The position numbers and the translations under genes were made by a program. The notes beneath the pieces are model-generated. The model did no database searches. It had not been told where the DNA came from and saw only the letters and a list, made by a program, of their open reading frames with translations. Shown piece by piece: positions 1 through 8,343 of a DNA stretch of 64,000 nucleotides (position 1 is its first letter; each line of letters begins with the position of its first letter). Origin of the DNA: Yinghuangia soli (lineage in GTDB: Bacteria > Actinomycetota > Actinomycetes > Streptomycetales > Streptomycetaceae). The stretch covers positions 235,670-299,669 of the forward strand of contig NZ_JAKFHA010000002.1 in the NCBI RefSeq assembly GCF_021502675.1, in the 5' to 3' direction.

Positions 1-1
1 G

Positions 2-1630
2 AGTCAGTACCAGGTCGAGAACGCGTCGGTGCGTGAACTGCTGATCGCCTACCTCCAACGCCGCTCTGCGGACGCCGACTACTCCACGCTGTCGGGGTTG
101 GCAGTGACCCTGGTCAAGAACTTCTGGCTCCAGATCGAGGAGCTCAGCCCCGGACACCCCGACCTGAAGATCAGCCCCGAGCTCTACGACGCCTGGCGCG
201 AGCGGATCAGCGTCCGCGCCGACGGCAAGCCCCGCAAGGGCCTGGTCACCGAGCTGATCTCGGTCCGCAGCTTCTACTACGACCTGCACACCTGGGCCGT
301 CGACGAGCCAGAGCTCTGGGGGCCGTGGGTCGCGCCGAATCCCATCCCGCCTCGCGAGCTGCGCGGCATGGGCAAGCTCCGGCGCCGCAGCGACGAACGC
401 ACCGCCGACCGCATCCGCGAGCGCCAGCCGCTGCTGCCGATCCTCATGCAGCACGTCACCGAACGCTACGAGCACTACCGGGACCTGCGCGAGCTGACCG
501 CGCACGCGGCTGTCGATGAGGAGTTCACCCACCGCGGCCGCACCTTTCGCCGCGAGGTCACCGCTCCCGACCGGCACCGTGGCATTCGGAACGCGCCCAG
601 TCTCCGCGTCCGCGACCTGGAGACCGGCGAGCTGATCGCGATCTCGTTCGAGGAGGACAGCGCATTCTGGGACTGGGCCGTCACCGAGACCCTGCGCCAT
701 TCGGGCCTACGCGTGGAAGAACTCGGCGAGCTGAGCCACCTGAGCATCCGTCGCTACCAGCGAGCCAACGGCGAGGTCATCGGCCTGCTGGTCGTCGCCC
801 CCTCCAAGACCGACCGCGAGCGGGTCATCCCGATGTCGCCCGACCTGTTCCACATCATCGCCTGCATCGTCCGTCGGCACACCGCCGACGGAAAGACCAT
901 TCCGCTGCTGGCCAAGTTCGACCCGCACGACAAGGTCTGGAGCGCGGATCTGCCCTATCTGTTCCAACGCCTCAACGGCGGCACCCGGTCGGTGATCAGC
1001 TCCGGGACCATCCTCAACATGCTCAAACGGCGCTGCGAAGCGCTCGCCACCGAGCACCCCGCCTTCCGGACGATCCGGTTCACCCCGCACGACTTCCGGC
1101 GGCTGTTCGCCACCGAGCTGGTCAACAGCGGCCTGCCGATCCACATCGGCGCGGCCTTGCTCGGTCACTTGAACATCCAGACCACCCGCGGCTACGTCGC
1201 AGTCTTCGACGAGGACGTCGTCCGCCACTACACCGCCTACCTCTCCGACCGCCGACAGGTCCGCCCGAGCGAGGAATACCGGCCCGTCACTGACGACGAG
1301 TGGACCGAGTTCGAGGAGCACTTCGACAAGCGCAAGGTCGAACTCGGGGCCTGCGCACGCCCATACGGGACGCCGTGCATTCACGAACACGCCTGCGTCC
1401 GCTGCCCGATGCTCCACGTCAGCACCAAGATGCTGGCTCGCCTCGACGACCTCGAAGTCGATCTCCTCGCTCGTCGGCAGCGCGCGGAGTCCGAGGGGTG
1501 GCTCGGAGAGATCGAAGGTGTCGAGCTCACGCTCTCCCACTTGCGAACCAAACAGGAAGAGACCCGTCGCCGCGCTCAGCGACCGCTTGTCGACCTGGGC
1601 ATTCCGATACTGCGCACGCCCGGGGAATGA
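2..1630 (+). CDS. Large tyrosine site-specific recombinase (5' end outside window)
   Basis: DNA breaking and rejoining enzyme of the tyrosine recombinase family. Counting from the GTG at 29, the catalytic set is visible: Arg228 in SGLR, His354-x-x-Arg357 in HDFR, His380 in LLGH and nucleophile Tyr389 in RGYV. After the catalytic domain is a Cys/His-rich stretch (C442, C450, H454, C456, C459) and a charged helical tail. This resembles the large Tn554-TnpB or recombinase-in-trio enzymes more than phage integrases. The frame stays open upstream of the GTG to base 2, so the true start is probably outside the window. It is unlikely to be the integrase of the AICE, which carries its own int next to the tRNA. 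Family call is firm; subtype is inference. Confidence 0.85.
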   Translation, partial: SQYQVENASVRELLIAYLQRRSADADYSTLSGLAVTLVKNFWLQIEELSPGHPDLKISPELYDAWRERISVRADGKPRKGLVTELISVRSFYYDLHTWAVDEPELWGPWVAPNPIPPRELRGMGKLRRRSDERTADRIRERQPLLPILMQHVTERYEHYRDLRELTAHAAVDEEFTHRGRTFRREVTAPDRHRGIRNAPSLRVRDLETGELIAISFEEDSAFWDWAVTETLRHSGLRVEELGELSHLSIRRYQRANGEVIGLLVVAPSKTDRERVIPMSPDLFHIIACIVRRHTADGKTIPLLAKFDPHDKVWSADLPYLFQRLNGGTRSVISSGTILNMLKRRCEALATEHPAFRTIRFTPHDFRRLFATELVNSGLPIHIGAALLGHLNIQTTRGYVAVFDEDVVRHYTAYLSDRRQVRPSEEYRPVTDDEWTEFEEHFDKRKVELGACARPYGTPCIHEHACVRCPMLHVSTKMLARLDDLEVDLLARRQRAESEGWLGEIEGVELTLSHLRTKQEETRRRAQRPLVDLGIPILRTPGE

Positions 1631-1640
1631 CACGAACCAG

Positions 1641-1943
1641 TCAGTACCGAAAGCTTGCTCGCCCCTCGGTGAGATAGATCATCCAGGGGCGAATGGAGTC
1701 GCCGCCGGCGACAGGTCGCAGTTCGACACCGAGGTCTCGCACCGCGGCAAGGGCTCCGCTCAGATGCTCCGGGAACTGCTCGCGGCGGGCCTCCTCCTGC
1801 GCGGCAAAGAGCGGGCTCAGCTCGGCCCAGCCTGCTCCCGGCACGAACCGACCGAGGAACCAGGGTTGATCAACGCTCACGTCGCAGAGCGAACCGACCA
1901 ACGAATCGCCGTGCCAGACCTCATAAGCCGCAGTCTCCCCCAT
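1641..1943 (-). CDS. Small conserved-looking hypothetical protein
   Basis: Not recognised. It encodes about 100 residues, acidic and rich in Trp/Phe, starting MGETAAYEVW. The ATG at 1943 is preceded on the minus strand by a GGGGAGGG ribosome binding site; an upstream ATG at 1964 in the same frame is possible but lacks one. No membrane segment, signal peptide or metal motif is visible. It is convergent with the recombinase at 2-1630, whose stop lies 10 bases away, and divergent from the PAPS-reductase-like fragment. It may be accessory cargo of the element or a relic. Confidence 0.5.
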   Translation of the reverse strand: MGETAAYEVWHGDSLVGSLCDVSVDQPWFLGRFVPGAGWAELSPLFAAQEEARREQFPEHLSGALAAVRDLGVELRPVAGGDSIRPWMIYLTEGRASFRY

Positions 1944-2000
1944 GCACCCTCCCCATCCCCGCACCCACCATCAACGACCACCTATCTAACCGGAGGGTCC

Positions 2001-2663
2001 ATGCACAGCCGACTGCCCCTGGTCACCCGTTCCAGTGAAGTGCAGAGAAGCACCAACGAGTACAAGCTCAAGCCCATCAAGGCCGCAGTGCGGAGCATGC
2101 TCGGCGCGCCTGTCTCGACCGACACCGGACGGGTGGGCCGGGTCCGTGCTGGCCGCTCGGTGGAGCAAGCCATCGGGATCAGCACGGACGAGTTCGAGCG
2201 CGCGAAGGACTCGAACGTCACCTACGCCCGCAACGTCTTCCCCCTGCTCGACCTGGGCCTGACCCGGAACGACTGCACCCGCTACCTGACCGCCCATGGG
2301 TTCGGGGACACCCCCAAGAGCGCCTGTGTGGGCTGCCCGTTCAGCGGAAACAGCCGCTGGCGGCGCATGCGCGACGAGCAGCCCGAAGAGTTCGCCGACG
2401 CCGTTGCGTTCGACCACGCCCTACGCAACGGCAACGCGAGTGCGAACGCCAAGGGCAAGCGACTGCGCGGCAAGGCATACCTGCACCGCTCCATGGTGCC
2501 GCTCGACCAAGCCCCGATCGACCGCGTCACCCGCGGCGAGTGGAAGACCCGACAGGTCGACATCTTCGACGCCGTCGCCGACCAGCTCGCCGAAGACGGA
2601 GACCCCGACGGATGCTCCCCGTGGGCCTGCCGCTCCGGGGCCCCCGTCGCCGACGTCGCCTGA
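2001..2663 (+). pseudogene. C-terminal half of a phage/ICE-type PAPS-reductase-like (adenine nucleotide alpha hydrolase family) protein
   Basis: About 220 residues that look like the C-terminal part of proteins annotated as phosphoadenosine phosphosulfate reductase-like in actinobacterial phages and AICEs. Typical pieces are a YLTAHGF helix followed by the CVGCPF cysteine pair and a conserved RRMRDEQPEEF helix. The N-terminal PP-loop (SGGxDS) that binds ATP/PAPS in the full family is absent, and no in-frame upstream sequence supplies it. The ATG at 2001 does follow GGAGGG, but the spacing is only three bases. I infer a truncated gene, perhaps cut by arrival of the neighbouring recombinase element. 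A functional short protein cannot be excluded. Confidence 0.55.
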
Positions 2664-2767
2664 ACAGCAACCAGTACAGCGCCGCCTGATGTGCAACGCG
2701 GCCCCGGCTCTCGCCTGGCAGCTACCGCCGGGGCCGCTCCCCAACACTGCGATTGGAGAGCACCAGC

Positions 2768-4951
2768 ATGACGCACGTCGAACCGTTCAACCCCGACGGC
2801 GACCCGGAACACGGGGCCGACGTCATCCCCTTGCACAAGCTCAAGCCGCCGGTCTCGGACGTTGACCCGATGCCCGACATGGCGCCGACGGAGGACGCGT
2901 ACGAGGTCCCCGTACCGGTCGACGCGCCGGCCCCCGCGCGGCTGTCGTGGCGGGAGTCGGTACGCGGCGAGAAGCGACAGCCGATCCTTCCCGCGTGGCT
3001 GCTCTCCCGCGACGCGCTCAAGGAACAGGTCCGATGGGTCTGGGACCACTACACGCACGTGTTCGCGTTCCACGCGGTGCGTGTGCCCGTCTACGCCGGG
3101 ACCCTCGCGCTCCGTTCGCCGCAGGGCGCGGGACGGCTCATCGGGGGCGCGTTCCGATGGGTGACCGACGCCGACGGACGGCCCGTCCGCGCGAACGCCA
3201 TTCAGCGCGCCGACGCCGCCGAGTACCTGAAGCTCGCCAAGCACCGCGACGGCCGCATCCGGCTCCGGGCCACGATCCTCATCGCGGCCACGCTCGCCGT
3301 CAGCATCCTGATGACCGCGCTGATCCTCGCGGGCCCGACCTGGGGCGCGGTGCTCGCGTTCGCTGGCATCATCGGCGGGCTCGGGTTCCTCGGAGCGCCG
3401 AATGACCGGCCTGTGGTCGGTCCGGCAGTGGTCAAGCCGCAGGTCCAGAAGCTCAGTTCGCACATCGTGCTGCGTGCGCTCGGCGCGCTCGGCATCGCGG
3501 GGATCAACCAGGCGATGACGAAAGGGTGGGGGCCGCGGGCGTTCGTCGCCCCGATCACCCGAGACGGCCCCGGGTGGCGCGCGGACGTCGATCTCCCGTA
3601 CGGCGTGACGGCGGTCGACATCATGGAGCGACGGGACCGGCTCGCGTCGGGCCTGCGCCGGCCGATGGGGTGCGTGTGGCCCGAGCCGGTCCACGACGAG
3701 CACACGGGGCGACTCGTGTTGTGGGTCGGCGACCAGGACATGAACCAGGTCACCCCGCCCGCATGGCCGCTCGCACGGTCCGGTGCAGCGTCGCTGTTCA
3801 AGCCGTTGCCGTACGGCACTGACCAGCGCGGACGTCAGATCTTGGTCAACCTGATGTACGCGAACATGCTGATCGGCGCCATGCCCGGCATGGGCAAGAC
3901 GTTCGCGCTCCGCATCCTGCTGCTCGCCGCCGCGCTCGACGTGACGGCCGAGTTGCTGGTGTGGGAGCTGAAGGGCACCGGCGACCTGTCGCCGTTTGAG
4001 AAGGTCGCCGCGGACTACGGGTCCGGCCCCGATGACGAGACGTGCGAAGCGGCGTTGCGTTCGCTGCGGTACGTCTACAAGGATCTGGAGCGCCGCGCGA
4101 AGGTCATCGCCGGTCTGCCCAAGAACGTGTGTCCGGAGAACAAGGTCACGCCGGAACTCGCCGCGAAGAAGTCCCTGCGGCTGCACCCGCTCGTGCTGGC
4201 GATCGACGAGTGCCAAGAGCTTTTCGCACACGAGAAGTTCGGCAAGGAAGCCGAAAGCCTCGCGGTCGCCGTCATCAAGCGGGGTCGTGCGCTCGGCGTC
4301 ATCCTCGTGCTCGCCACGCAGCGTCCCGACAAGGAGTCGCTGCCCACGGGCGTCTCGGCGAACGTCGGCATCCGGTTCTGCCTGAAGGTCATGGGGCAGT
4401 TGGAGAACGACATGATCCTGGGGACGTCGTCGTACAAGAACGGCTTGCGGGCAACGACGTTCACGCTCAAGGACAAGGGCATCGGCTACCTCGTCGGTGC
4501 CGCGCCGGATGCGCAGATCACCCGCACGTACGCGGTCGACAACGACGCGGCGGACAAGATTTGCGACCGCGCCCGAGCCGCCCGGGAAGCCGCCGGCACC
4601 CTGACCGGCTACGCCGCAGGGCAGACCACCGACACCGACCGCGGCCTGTCGTACGACCTGCTCGCCGATGTCCTCGCCGTGATCCCGCCGTCCGAGCCGA
4701 AGGTGTGGAACGAGGTTGTCGTTGACCGGCTCGCCGAGCTGCGGCCGGACGGCTACGGCACTTGGGCCGCCCTCGACGTCAAGGCGAAGTCCGCGCAACT
4801 GACCACCGCGCTCAAGCCGTACGGCGTGCCGGTCGGTCAGGTCTGGGGCACCGACGACGCGACTGGCAAGGGTGCGAACCGGCGCGGCATCACCCGCGAC
4901 GACGTGACCGCTTCCATCACCAAGCGTGAAGGTTCCCGCGGCTCGGACTGA
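2768..4951 (+). CDS. FtsK/SpoIIIE-type conjugal DNA translocase (TraB/TraSA-like)
   Basis: Hexameric motor expected to move double-stranded DNA between hyphae during Streptomyces-type conjugation, which needs no relaxase. The 727-residue protein has a basic, proline-rich N-terminus, two hydrophobic segments near residues 169-209, a Walker A GAMPGMGKT at 370-378, and a Walker B LVLAIDE at 475-481 followed by the FtsK-like ATQRP turn. The C-terminal 100 residues resemble a small DNA-binding domain. The ATG at 2768 is chosen over an in-frame TTG at 2753 because GGAGAG at 2755-2760 is correctly spaced for it. First gene of the AICE transfer module; an 18-bp inverted repeat follows 7 bases after the stop. 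Confidence 0.9.
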   Translation: MTHVEPFNPDGDPEHGADVIPLHKLKPPVSDVDPMPDMAPTEDAYEVPVPVDAPAPARLSWRESVRGEKRQPILPAWLLSRDALKEQVRWVWDHYTHVFAFHAVRVPVYAGTLALRSPQGAGRLIGGAFRWVTDADGRPVRANAIQRADAAEYLKLAKHRDGRIRLRATILIAATLAVSILMTALILAGPTWGAVLAFAGIIGGLGFLGAPNDRPVVGPAVVKPQVQKLSSHIVLRALGALGIAGINQAMTKGWGPRAFVAPITRDGPGWRADVDLPYGVTAVDIMERRDRLASGLRRPMGCVWPEPVHDEHTGRLVLWVGDQDMNQVTPPAWPLARSGAASLFKPLPYGTDQRGRQILVNLMYANMLIGAMPGMGKTFALRILLLAAALDVTAELLVWELKGTGDLSPFEKVAADYGSGPDDETCEAALRSLRYVYKDLERRAKVIAGLPKNVCPENKVTPELAAKKSLRLHPLVLAIDECQELFAHEKFGKEAESLAVAVIKRGRALGVILVLATQRPDKESLPTGVSANVGIRFCLKVMGQLENDMILGTSSYKNGLRATTFTLKDKGIGYLVGAAPDAQITRTYAVDNDAADKICDRARAAREAAGTLTGYAAGQTTDTDRGLSYDLLADVLAVIPPSEPKVWNEVVVDRLAELRPDGYGTWAALDVKAKSAQLTTALKPYGVPVGQVWGTDDATGKGANRRGITRDDVTASITKREGSRGSD

Positions 4952-4958
4952 GCATCAC

Positions 4959-5002
4959 GGGCTGCTAGGTCTAGCACGCCCGCTTGCTAGACCTAGCAGC
5001 CC
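4959..5002. repeat. Perfect 18-bp inverted repeat after the translocase gene (terminator or clt candidate)
   Basis: Left arm 4959-4976 and right arm 4985-5002 are exactly complementary around an 8-base spacer. The arms contain GCTAGGTCTAGC. More TAGC-type elements follow: the palindrome TGCTAGCA at 5003-5010, GCTGATCAGC at 5023-5032 and ACTAGT at 5035-5040. There is no T-tract. It could end transcription of the translocase gene or act as the cis-acting transfer locus, which in related Streptomyces plasmids lies near traB and is bound by TraB. The role is inference. Confidence 0.6.
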
Positions 5003-5092
5003 TGCTAGCAACCCATTCCCGTGCTGATCAGCGCACTAGTCCCTAGCACCGCCATGCCCGAAACCAGCGAAAACGCCTACTGGGAGGCCCTG

Positions 5093-5374
5093 ATGACCCC
5101 CAACACGCTCGCGTTGCTGCTCATCCTCGGTGCCATCGGTGGTTACGCACTGTTGTGCTGGATCTCGCCGTTCGGCCCCTGCCGCGCCTGCGACGGCACC
5201 GGCAACCACACCCCCTGGGCCGAGCGCCGCGCGCTGCGCAACGGCACCCCGATCAAGCGTCGCCCGCGCATACGCAAGCCCTGCCGCCGCTGCAAGGGCA
5301 CCGGCGCCCGGCTCCGCATAGGTCGCCGCATCCACAACGCCGGACGCCGTCTGCACCACGACGGCACCCGCTGA
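5093..5374 (+). CDS. Small membrane protein with two CxxCxGxG zinc motifs
   Basis: A 93-residue protein with one N-terminal membrane helix (LALLLILGAIGGYALLCW) followed by a basic tail. The tail carries two DnaJ-type zinc-ribbon knuckles, CRACDGTG and CRRCKGTG. The ATG at 5093 has GGGAGG at 5082-5087; an in-frame GTG at 5021 would put the start inside the inverted-repeat cluster. Similar small proteins accompany tra genes in AICEs, sometimes as spread (Spd) functions, but I cannot assign one. Function unknown. Confidence 0.7.
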   Translation: MTPNTLALLLILGAIGGYALLCWISPFGPCRACDGTGNHTPWAERRALRNGTPIKRRPRIRKPCRRCKGTGARLRIGRRIHNAGRRLHHDGTR

Positions 5375-5419
5375 CCACCCACCCGCGCACCATCCCTGAC
5401 GCAACCTCAGGAGGCTGCC

Positions 5420-5689
5420 ATGGGAACCGACTTCCTCACCCTCACCGCCAGCGAGCCGCCGCCCGCCGGAACCCCCGGCGGAGGCACGGTCACCCTCGCC
5501 ATGCCGGTCATCTGCATCGTCCTCGCGACACTGCTGCTCGCGAACGGCAAGGCCCCGAAGCTCGCCGGGTTCTTCCTGTTCCTCGCGGGCGTCGGACTGT
5601 CCGGCACCGCCATCGCCGGATCGCTGTCGACATCCACGCACACGCTGTTCACCAGCGTGGTGGACGGCCTGACCGACGCCATCGCCTGA
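5420..5689 (+). CDS. Small two-helix membrane protein, possible Spd-type spread protein
   Basis: An 89-residue hydrophobic protein with membrane segments near residues 25-41 and 47-66. It starts at ATG 5420, preceded by AGGAGG. Its position between the DNA translocase and the single-strand binding protein, on the same strand, places it in the transfer module. In pSAM2-like elements small membrane proteins here help spread the element along mycelium. The assignment rests on context and topology only. Confidence 0.65.
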   Translation: MGTDFLTLTASEPPPAGTPGGGTVTLAMPVICIVLATLLLANGKAPKLAGFFLFLAGVGLSGTAIAGSLSTSTHTLFTSVVDGLTDAIA

Positions 5690-5786
5690 CATGCCGGACG
5701 CCCGCCGTGGCACCGGACACGGGGACGTGTCCGGGGTCGCGGGGGACGGCCGGACGGTCCGGTCTCCCGCTCGGGAGGCACAGCAC

Positions 5787-6038
5787 ATGCGCATCCGACG
5801 CTGGTTCATCTACCGCGACGCCGGCGCGCTGCACATCGAACGCGGCGCCGACCCGAACTGCCCCGACTGCGACGGCCGGGGCATGTGGTGGACGAACGGC
5901 GCCACCGAACACGACGACCCCGACGACGTCCTGTGCGCCTGCGTGTTCGGCCCGCACGTCCGTGTCCGCTACCGCCCGCGGGCGTGGGCCAAGCAGGCCC
6001 CGACCAACGACCCGTGGTCCAACGAACCGCCGTTCTAA
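5787..6038 (+). CDS. Small Cys-rich protein with an SSB-like C-terminal tail
   Basis: An 83-residue protein starting at ATG 5787 after GGGAGG; an in-frame ATG at 5691 overlapping the previous stop lacks a good ribosome site. A CPDCDGRG knuckle and a later CAC cysteine pair suggest metal binding. The last residues read DPWSNEPPF. Bacterial single-strand binding proteins end in an acidic peptide finishing in PF, which docks replication and repair proteins. The SSB encoded immediately downstream ends NNEVPF and shares the DPW spacing. I infer that the small protein may mimic or compete with the SSB tail. Function untested. Confidence 0.65.
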   Translation: MRIRRWFIYRDAGALHIERGADPNCPDCDGRGMWWTNGATEHDDPDDVLCACVFGPHVRVRYRPRAWAKQAPTNDPWSNEPPF

Positions 6039-6072
6039 CCCCCTGCACTTCCCTTGTGAGAGGAGCACGGCC

Positions 6073-6537
6073 GTGGCCAACAACGCCACCCACATCACCG
6101 TCATCGGGAACCTGACGCGCGACCCGGAGGGCCGCGTCACCGCATCCGGTGTGTTCGTCACCCGCGTCTCGATCGCGGTCACCCCGCGCCGCTTCGACAA
6201 GCAGTCGGGCCAGTGGGTCGACGGCGAGACGACGTTCTGGGACGCCACCGCGTGGCGCTCGCTCGGCGAGCACGTCGTGGAATCCCTGTTCAAGGGCGAC
6301 CGCGTCATTGCGACCGGCACCGTCACCACGCACCGATGGCAGGACGCCGAGACCAACGAGCCGCGCTCGCGCGTCGTGCTCGACCTGGACGACATCGGCC
6401 CGTCCCTGACCTGGGCCACCGCGAAGCTCGACAAGGCCAACCGCTCCCGCGGCAACGCGTCCACCAACGGCGCGACCGCCCCCGGCGACCCGTGGGCCAC
6501 CAATGGTCCGACCGCGAACAACGAAGTCCCGTTCTAG
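6073..6537 (+). CDS. ssb: Single-stranded DNA-binding protein of the AICE
   Basis: Coats single-stranded DNA during replication or transfer of the element. The 154-residue protein has the OB-fold SSB pattern: ITVIGNLTRDPE at the start, the VSIAVTPRR strand, TFWDATAWRSLGEHV, and GDRVIATGTV. A Ser/Asn/Thr-rich linker leads to the C-terminal tip NNEVPF. The GTG start at 6073 is preceded by GAGAGGAG. It is distinct from the chromosomal ssb expected beside rpsF. A GC-rich dyad 8 bases after the stop probably terminates the transcript. Confidence 0.9.
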   Translation: MANNATHITVIGNLTRDPEGRVTASGVFVTRVSIAVTPRRFDKQSGQWVDGETTFWDATAWRSLGEHVVESLFKGDRVIATGTVTTHRWQDAETNEPRSRVVLDLDDIGPSLTWATAKLDKANRSRGNASTNGATAPGDPWATNGPTANNEVPF

Positions 6538-6544
6538 ACGCGCC

Positions 6545-6587
6545 CCGGGGCGCCCGCCTGTCTTGGCGGACTCATCGGGCGCCCCGG
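6545..6587 (+). terminator. GC-rich dyad after ssb
   Basis: Arms of about 12 bp (CCGGGGCGCCCG and its complement) separated by roughly 19 bases, just downstream of the ssb stop. There is no T-run, as is common for actinomycete terminators. Confidence 0.5.
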
Positions 6588-6629
6588 GTCTCTACCCGCC
6601 CCGCAAGGGGCAGATCGGAGACCTTCAGC

Positions 6630-7313
6630 ATGCACCGACCCATCAACCGACCGCGAGTGCTGGACCTGTTCTGCTGCGCCGGCGGCGCGACCCGGGGCTA
6701 CCAGCTCGCCGGGTTCCACGTCACCGGTGTCGACGTCGCGCCGCAACCGAACTACATCGGGGACGCGTTCGTGCAGGCCGATGCAATCGAGTACGCCGCC
6801 GCGCACGCGCACCTCTTCGACTTCGTCCACGCGTCCCCGCCGTGTCAGGACGCCTGCACCTTGACGAAAGGCACGAACAAGGGCCGCGTCTACCCGCGCC
6901 TGATCGCCCCGACCCGCGACGTGCTCACCGCGTCCGGTGTGCCGTTCGTGATCGAGAACGTCGCCGGCGCCGAGCTGCGGCGTGACCTGCGTCTGTGCGG
7001 CGAGATGTTCGGACTCGCCGTCATCCGGCACCGGTTCTTCGAGGTCCACGGGTTCCCCGTCCCGCAACCGGCGCACCGTCCGCACCGCGGACGCGTCGCG
7101 GGGATGCGGCACGGCGAATGGTTCGAGGGCCCGTACTTCGCCGTCTACGGCGACGGCGGCGGCAAAGGCACCGTCCGGCAGTGGCAGACCGCCATGGGCA
7201 TCGGGTGGACCGACGTGCGCCGCGAACTCGCCGAGGCCATCCCGCCCGCGTACACGCACCACATCGGCCGGGCCGTCGCCACGCACTTCGCCGCGCGCAC
7301 CCTGGCCGCGTGA
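6630..7313 (+). CDS. Short C5-type DNA cytosine methyltransferase-like protein
   Basis: Predicted to transfer a methyl group from S-adenosylmethionine to cytosine in DNA. The 227-residue protein has motif I DLFCCAGG at 12-19, catalytic motif IV SPPCQ with Cys72, motif VI ENV at 109-111, an RHRFF motif resembling VIII at 133-137, and a C-terminal IPPAYTHHIG segment resembling motif X. At 227 residues it is much shorter than typical C5 methyltransferases, so the target-recognition region is minimal. No restriction endonuclease gene is adjacent, so it is probably an orphan that protects the element. The ATG at 6630 follows GGAG at 6617. Confidence 0.8.
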   Translation: MHRPINRPRVLDLFCCAGGATRGYQLAGFHVTGVDVAPQPNYIGDAFVQADAIEYAAAHAHLFDFVHASPPCQDACTLTKGTNKGRVYPRLIAPTRDVLTASGVPFVIENVAGAELRRDLRLCGEMFGLAVIRHRFFEVHGFPVPQPAHRPHRGRVAGMRHGEWFEGPYFAVYGDGGGKGTVRQWQTAMGIGWTDVRRELAEAIPPAYTHHIGRAVATHFAARTLAA

Positions 7314-7326
7314 AGGGGGTTAGGAC

Positions 7327-8343
7327 ATGACTCCCGCACCGAATACCCGCGTCTGTTCGCGTTGGTCAGCCACTCCGTGCCCGGAGACGGAGGGCCTGCG
7401 CCGGTACACCAACGGCTACTTCTGCCCCGCACACGCCCCCGGCACCGTCGCGCCGCCGCTCCCGGTGCCGGACGCGAATCGGCTCAAGGCCGCCGCTCTC
7501 GCATACGCGGCGCGCGGGTGGCACGTCTTCCCGATCACGCCGGGAGGCCGGGTGTCCGCGGTCACGGACTGGCCGAACCGGGCCACCGCGACGGACACCG
7601 CGCGTATCGCGCGTTGTTGGGAGCACCGCCCGTACAACATCGGTATCGCGTGCGGGCCGTCCGGTCTGGTCGTGGTGGACCTGGACATGCCCAAGAGCGA
7701 GGACGACAAGCCGAAGGATGAGTGGGCGGGCGAGCAGGTGAGCTGCGGCGCGGATGTGCTCGCGGTCCTCGCCCAACGCGCCGGCGAGCCGTACCCGGAC
7801 CACACATTCACCGTCACCACGCAAGCAGGCGGGACGCACCTGTACTTCGCCGCTCCGGATGGCGTGGCGTTGCCGAGCACGTCGGGCAAGCACGGGTGGA
7901 AGCTCGACACCCGCGCCAACGGCGGGTACGTCATTGCAGCGGGAAGCGTCCGCAACAACCGCCCCTACACCGTCACTCGGGATGTGCCTGTGGCGCCGTT
8001 GCCGGACTGGCTGCTCGCCGCCCTGCGGCCCGCCACGGTGGCACGGCGACGGGTGCCGACACCGGTTCTGCGGGACACGAGTAGGTACGCCACCGTCGCA
8101 TTCGAGAACGAGTGCGCCAACGTCGAGAACGCCCCCGACGGGACACGCGGTGTCACGCTGCTGCGGGCCGCGCGGGCGCTCGGCCGGTTCGTCGCGTCCG
8201 GCGACCTGCCGCGCGCGATGGTGGAGGACGCTCTTAGGGAAAAAGGGGCCGCGGCCGGAATGGAGGATGCCCGCAGCGTCCCCATCATCCGGAGCGCACT
8301 GAACTGGTCCATCGCCAACAACCAGCGTCGGGGGGCGGCATGA
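7327..8343 (+). CDS. Bifunctional DNA primase/polymerase (RepPP-type AICE replication protein)
   Basis: Makes primers, and possibly extends DNA, for replication of the excised element. The 338-residue protein has an N-terminal Cys/His cluster (C10, C18, C33, H36) that may bind zinc. The prim-pol domain follows: WHVFPITPGG at 65-74, the catalytic acidic pair in VVVDLD (D118, D120) and GGTHLYF with His171. The C-terminal helical segment resembles primase C-terminal modules. Its stop overlaps the start of the DUF3987 gene by four bases (ATGA), so the two are translationally coupled. It corresponds to the RepPP class of AICE replication initiators rather than RepSA or RepAM. Confidence 0.88.
   Translation: MTPAPNTRVCSRWSATPCPETEGLRRYTNGYFCPAHAPGTVAPPLPVPDANRLKAAALAYAARGWHVFPITPGGRVSAVTDWPNRATATDTARIARCWEHRPYNIGIACGPSGLVVVDLDMPKSEDDKPKDEWAGEQVSCGADVLAVLAQRAGEPYPDHTFTVTTQAGGTHLYFAAPDGVALPSTSGKHGWKLDTRANGGYVIAAGSVRNNRPYTVTRDVPVAPLPDWLLAALRPATVARRRVPTPVLRDTSRYATVAFENECANVENAPDGTRGVTLLRAARALGRFVASGDLPRAMVEDALREKGAAAGMEDARSVPIIRSALNWSIANNQRRGAA

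Noticed and set aside
2282-4798. An 838-codon minus-strand open frame opposite the translocase gene
   Set aside because: Composition is Arg/Asp/Gly-rich with no domain, and the plus-strand frame encodes a clear FtsK-type protein.
1-5000. Search for the far attachment site of the AICE (copy of the tRNA-Gly 3' half)
   Set aside because: No convincing match to the tRNA sequence was seen by eye, so no attachment site is annotated on the left.
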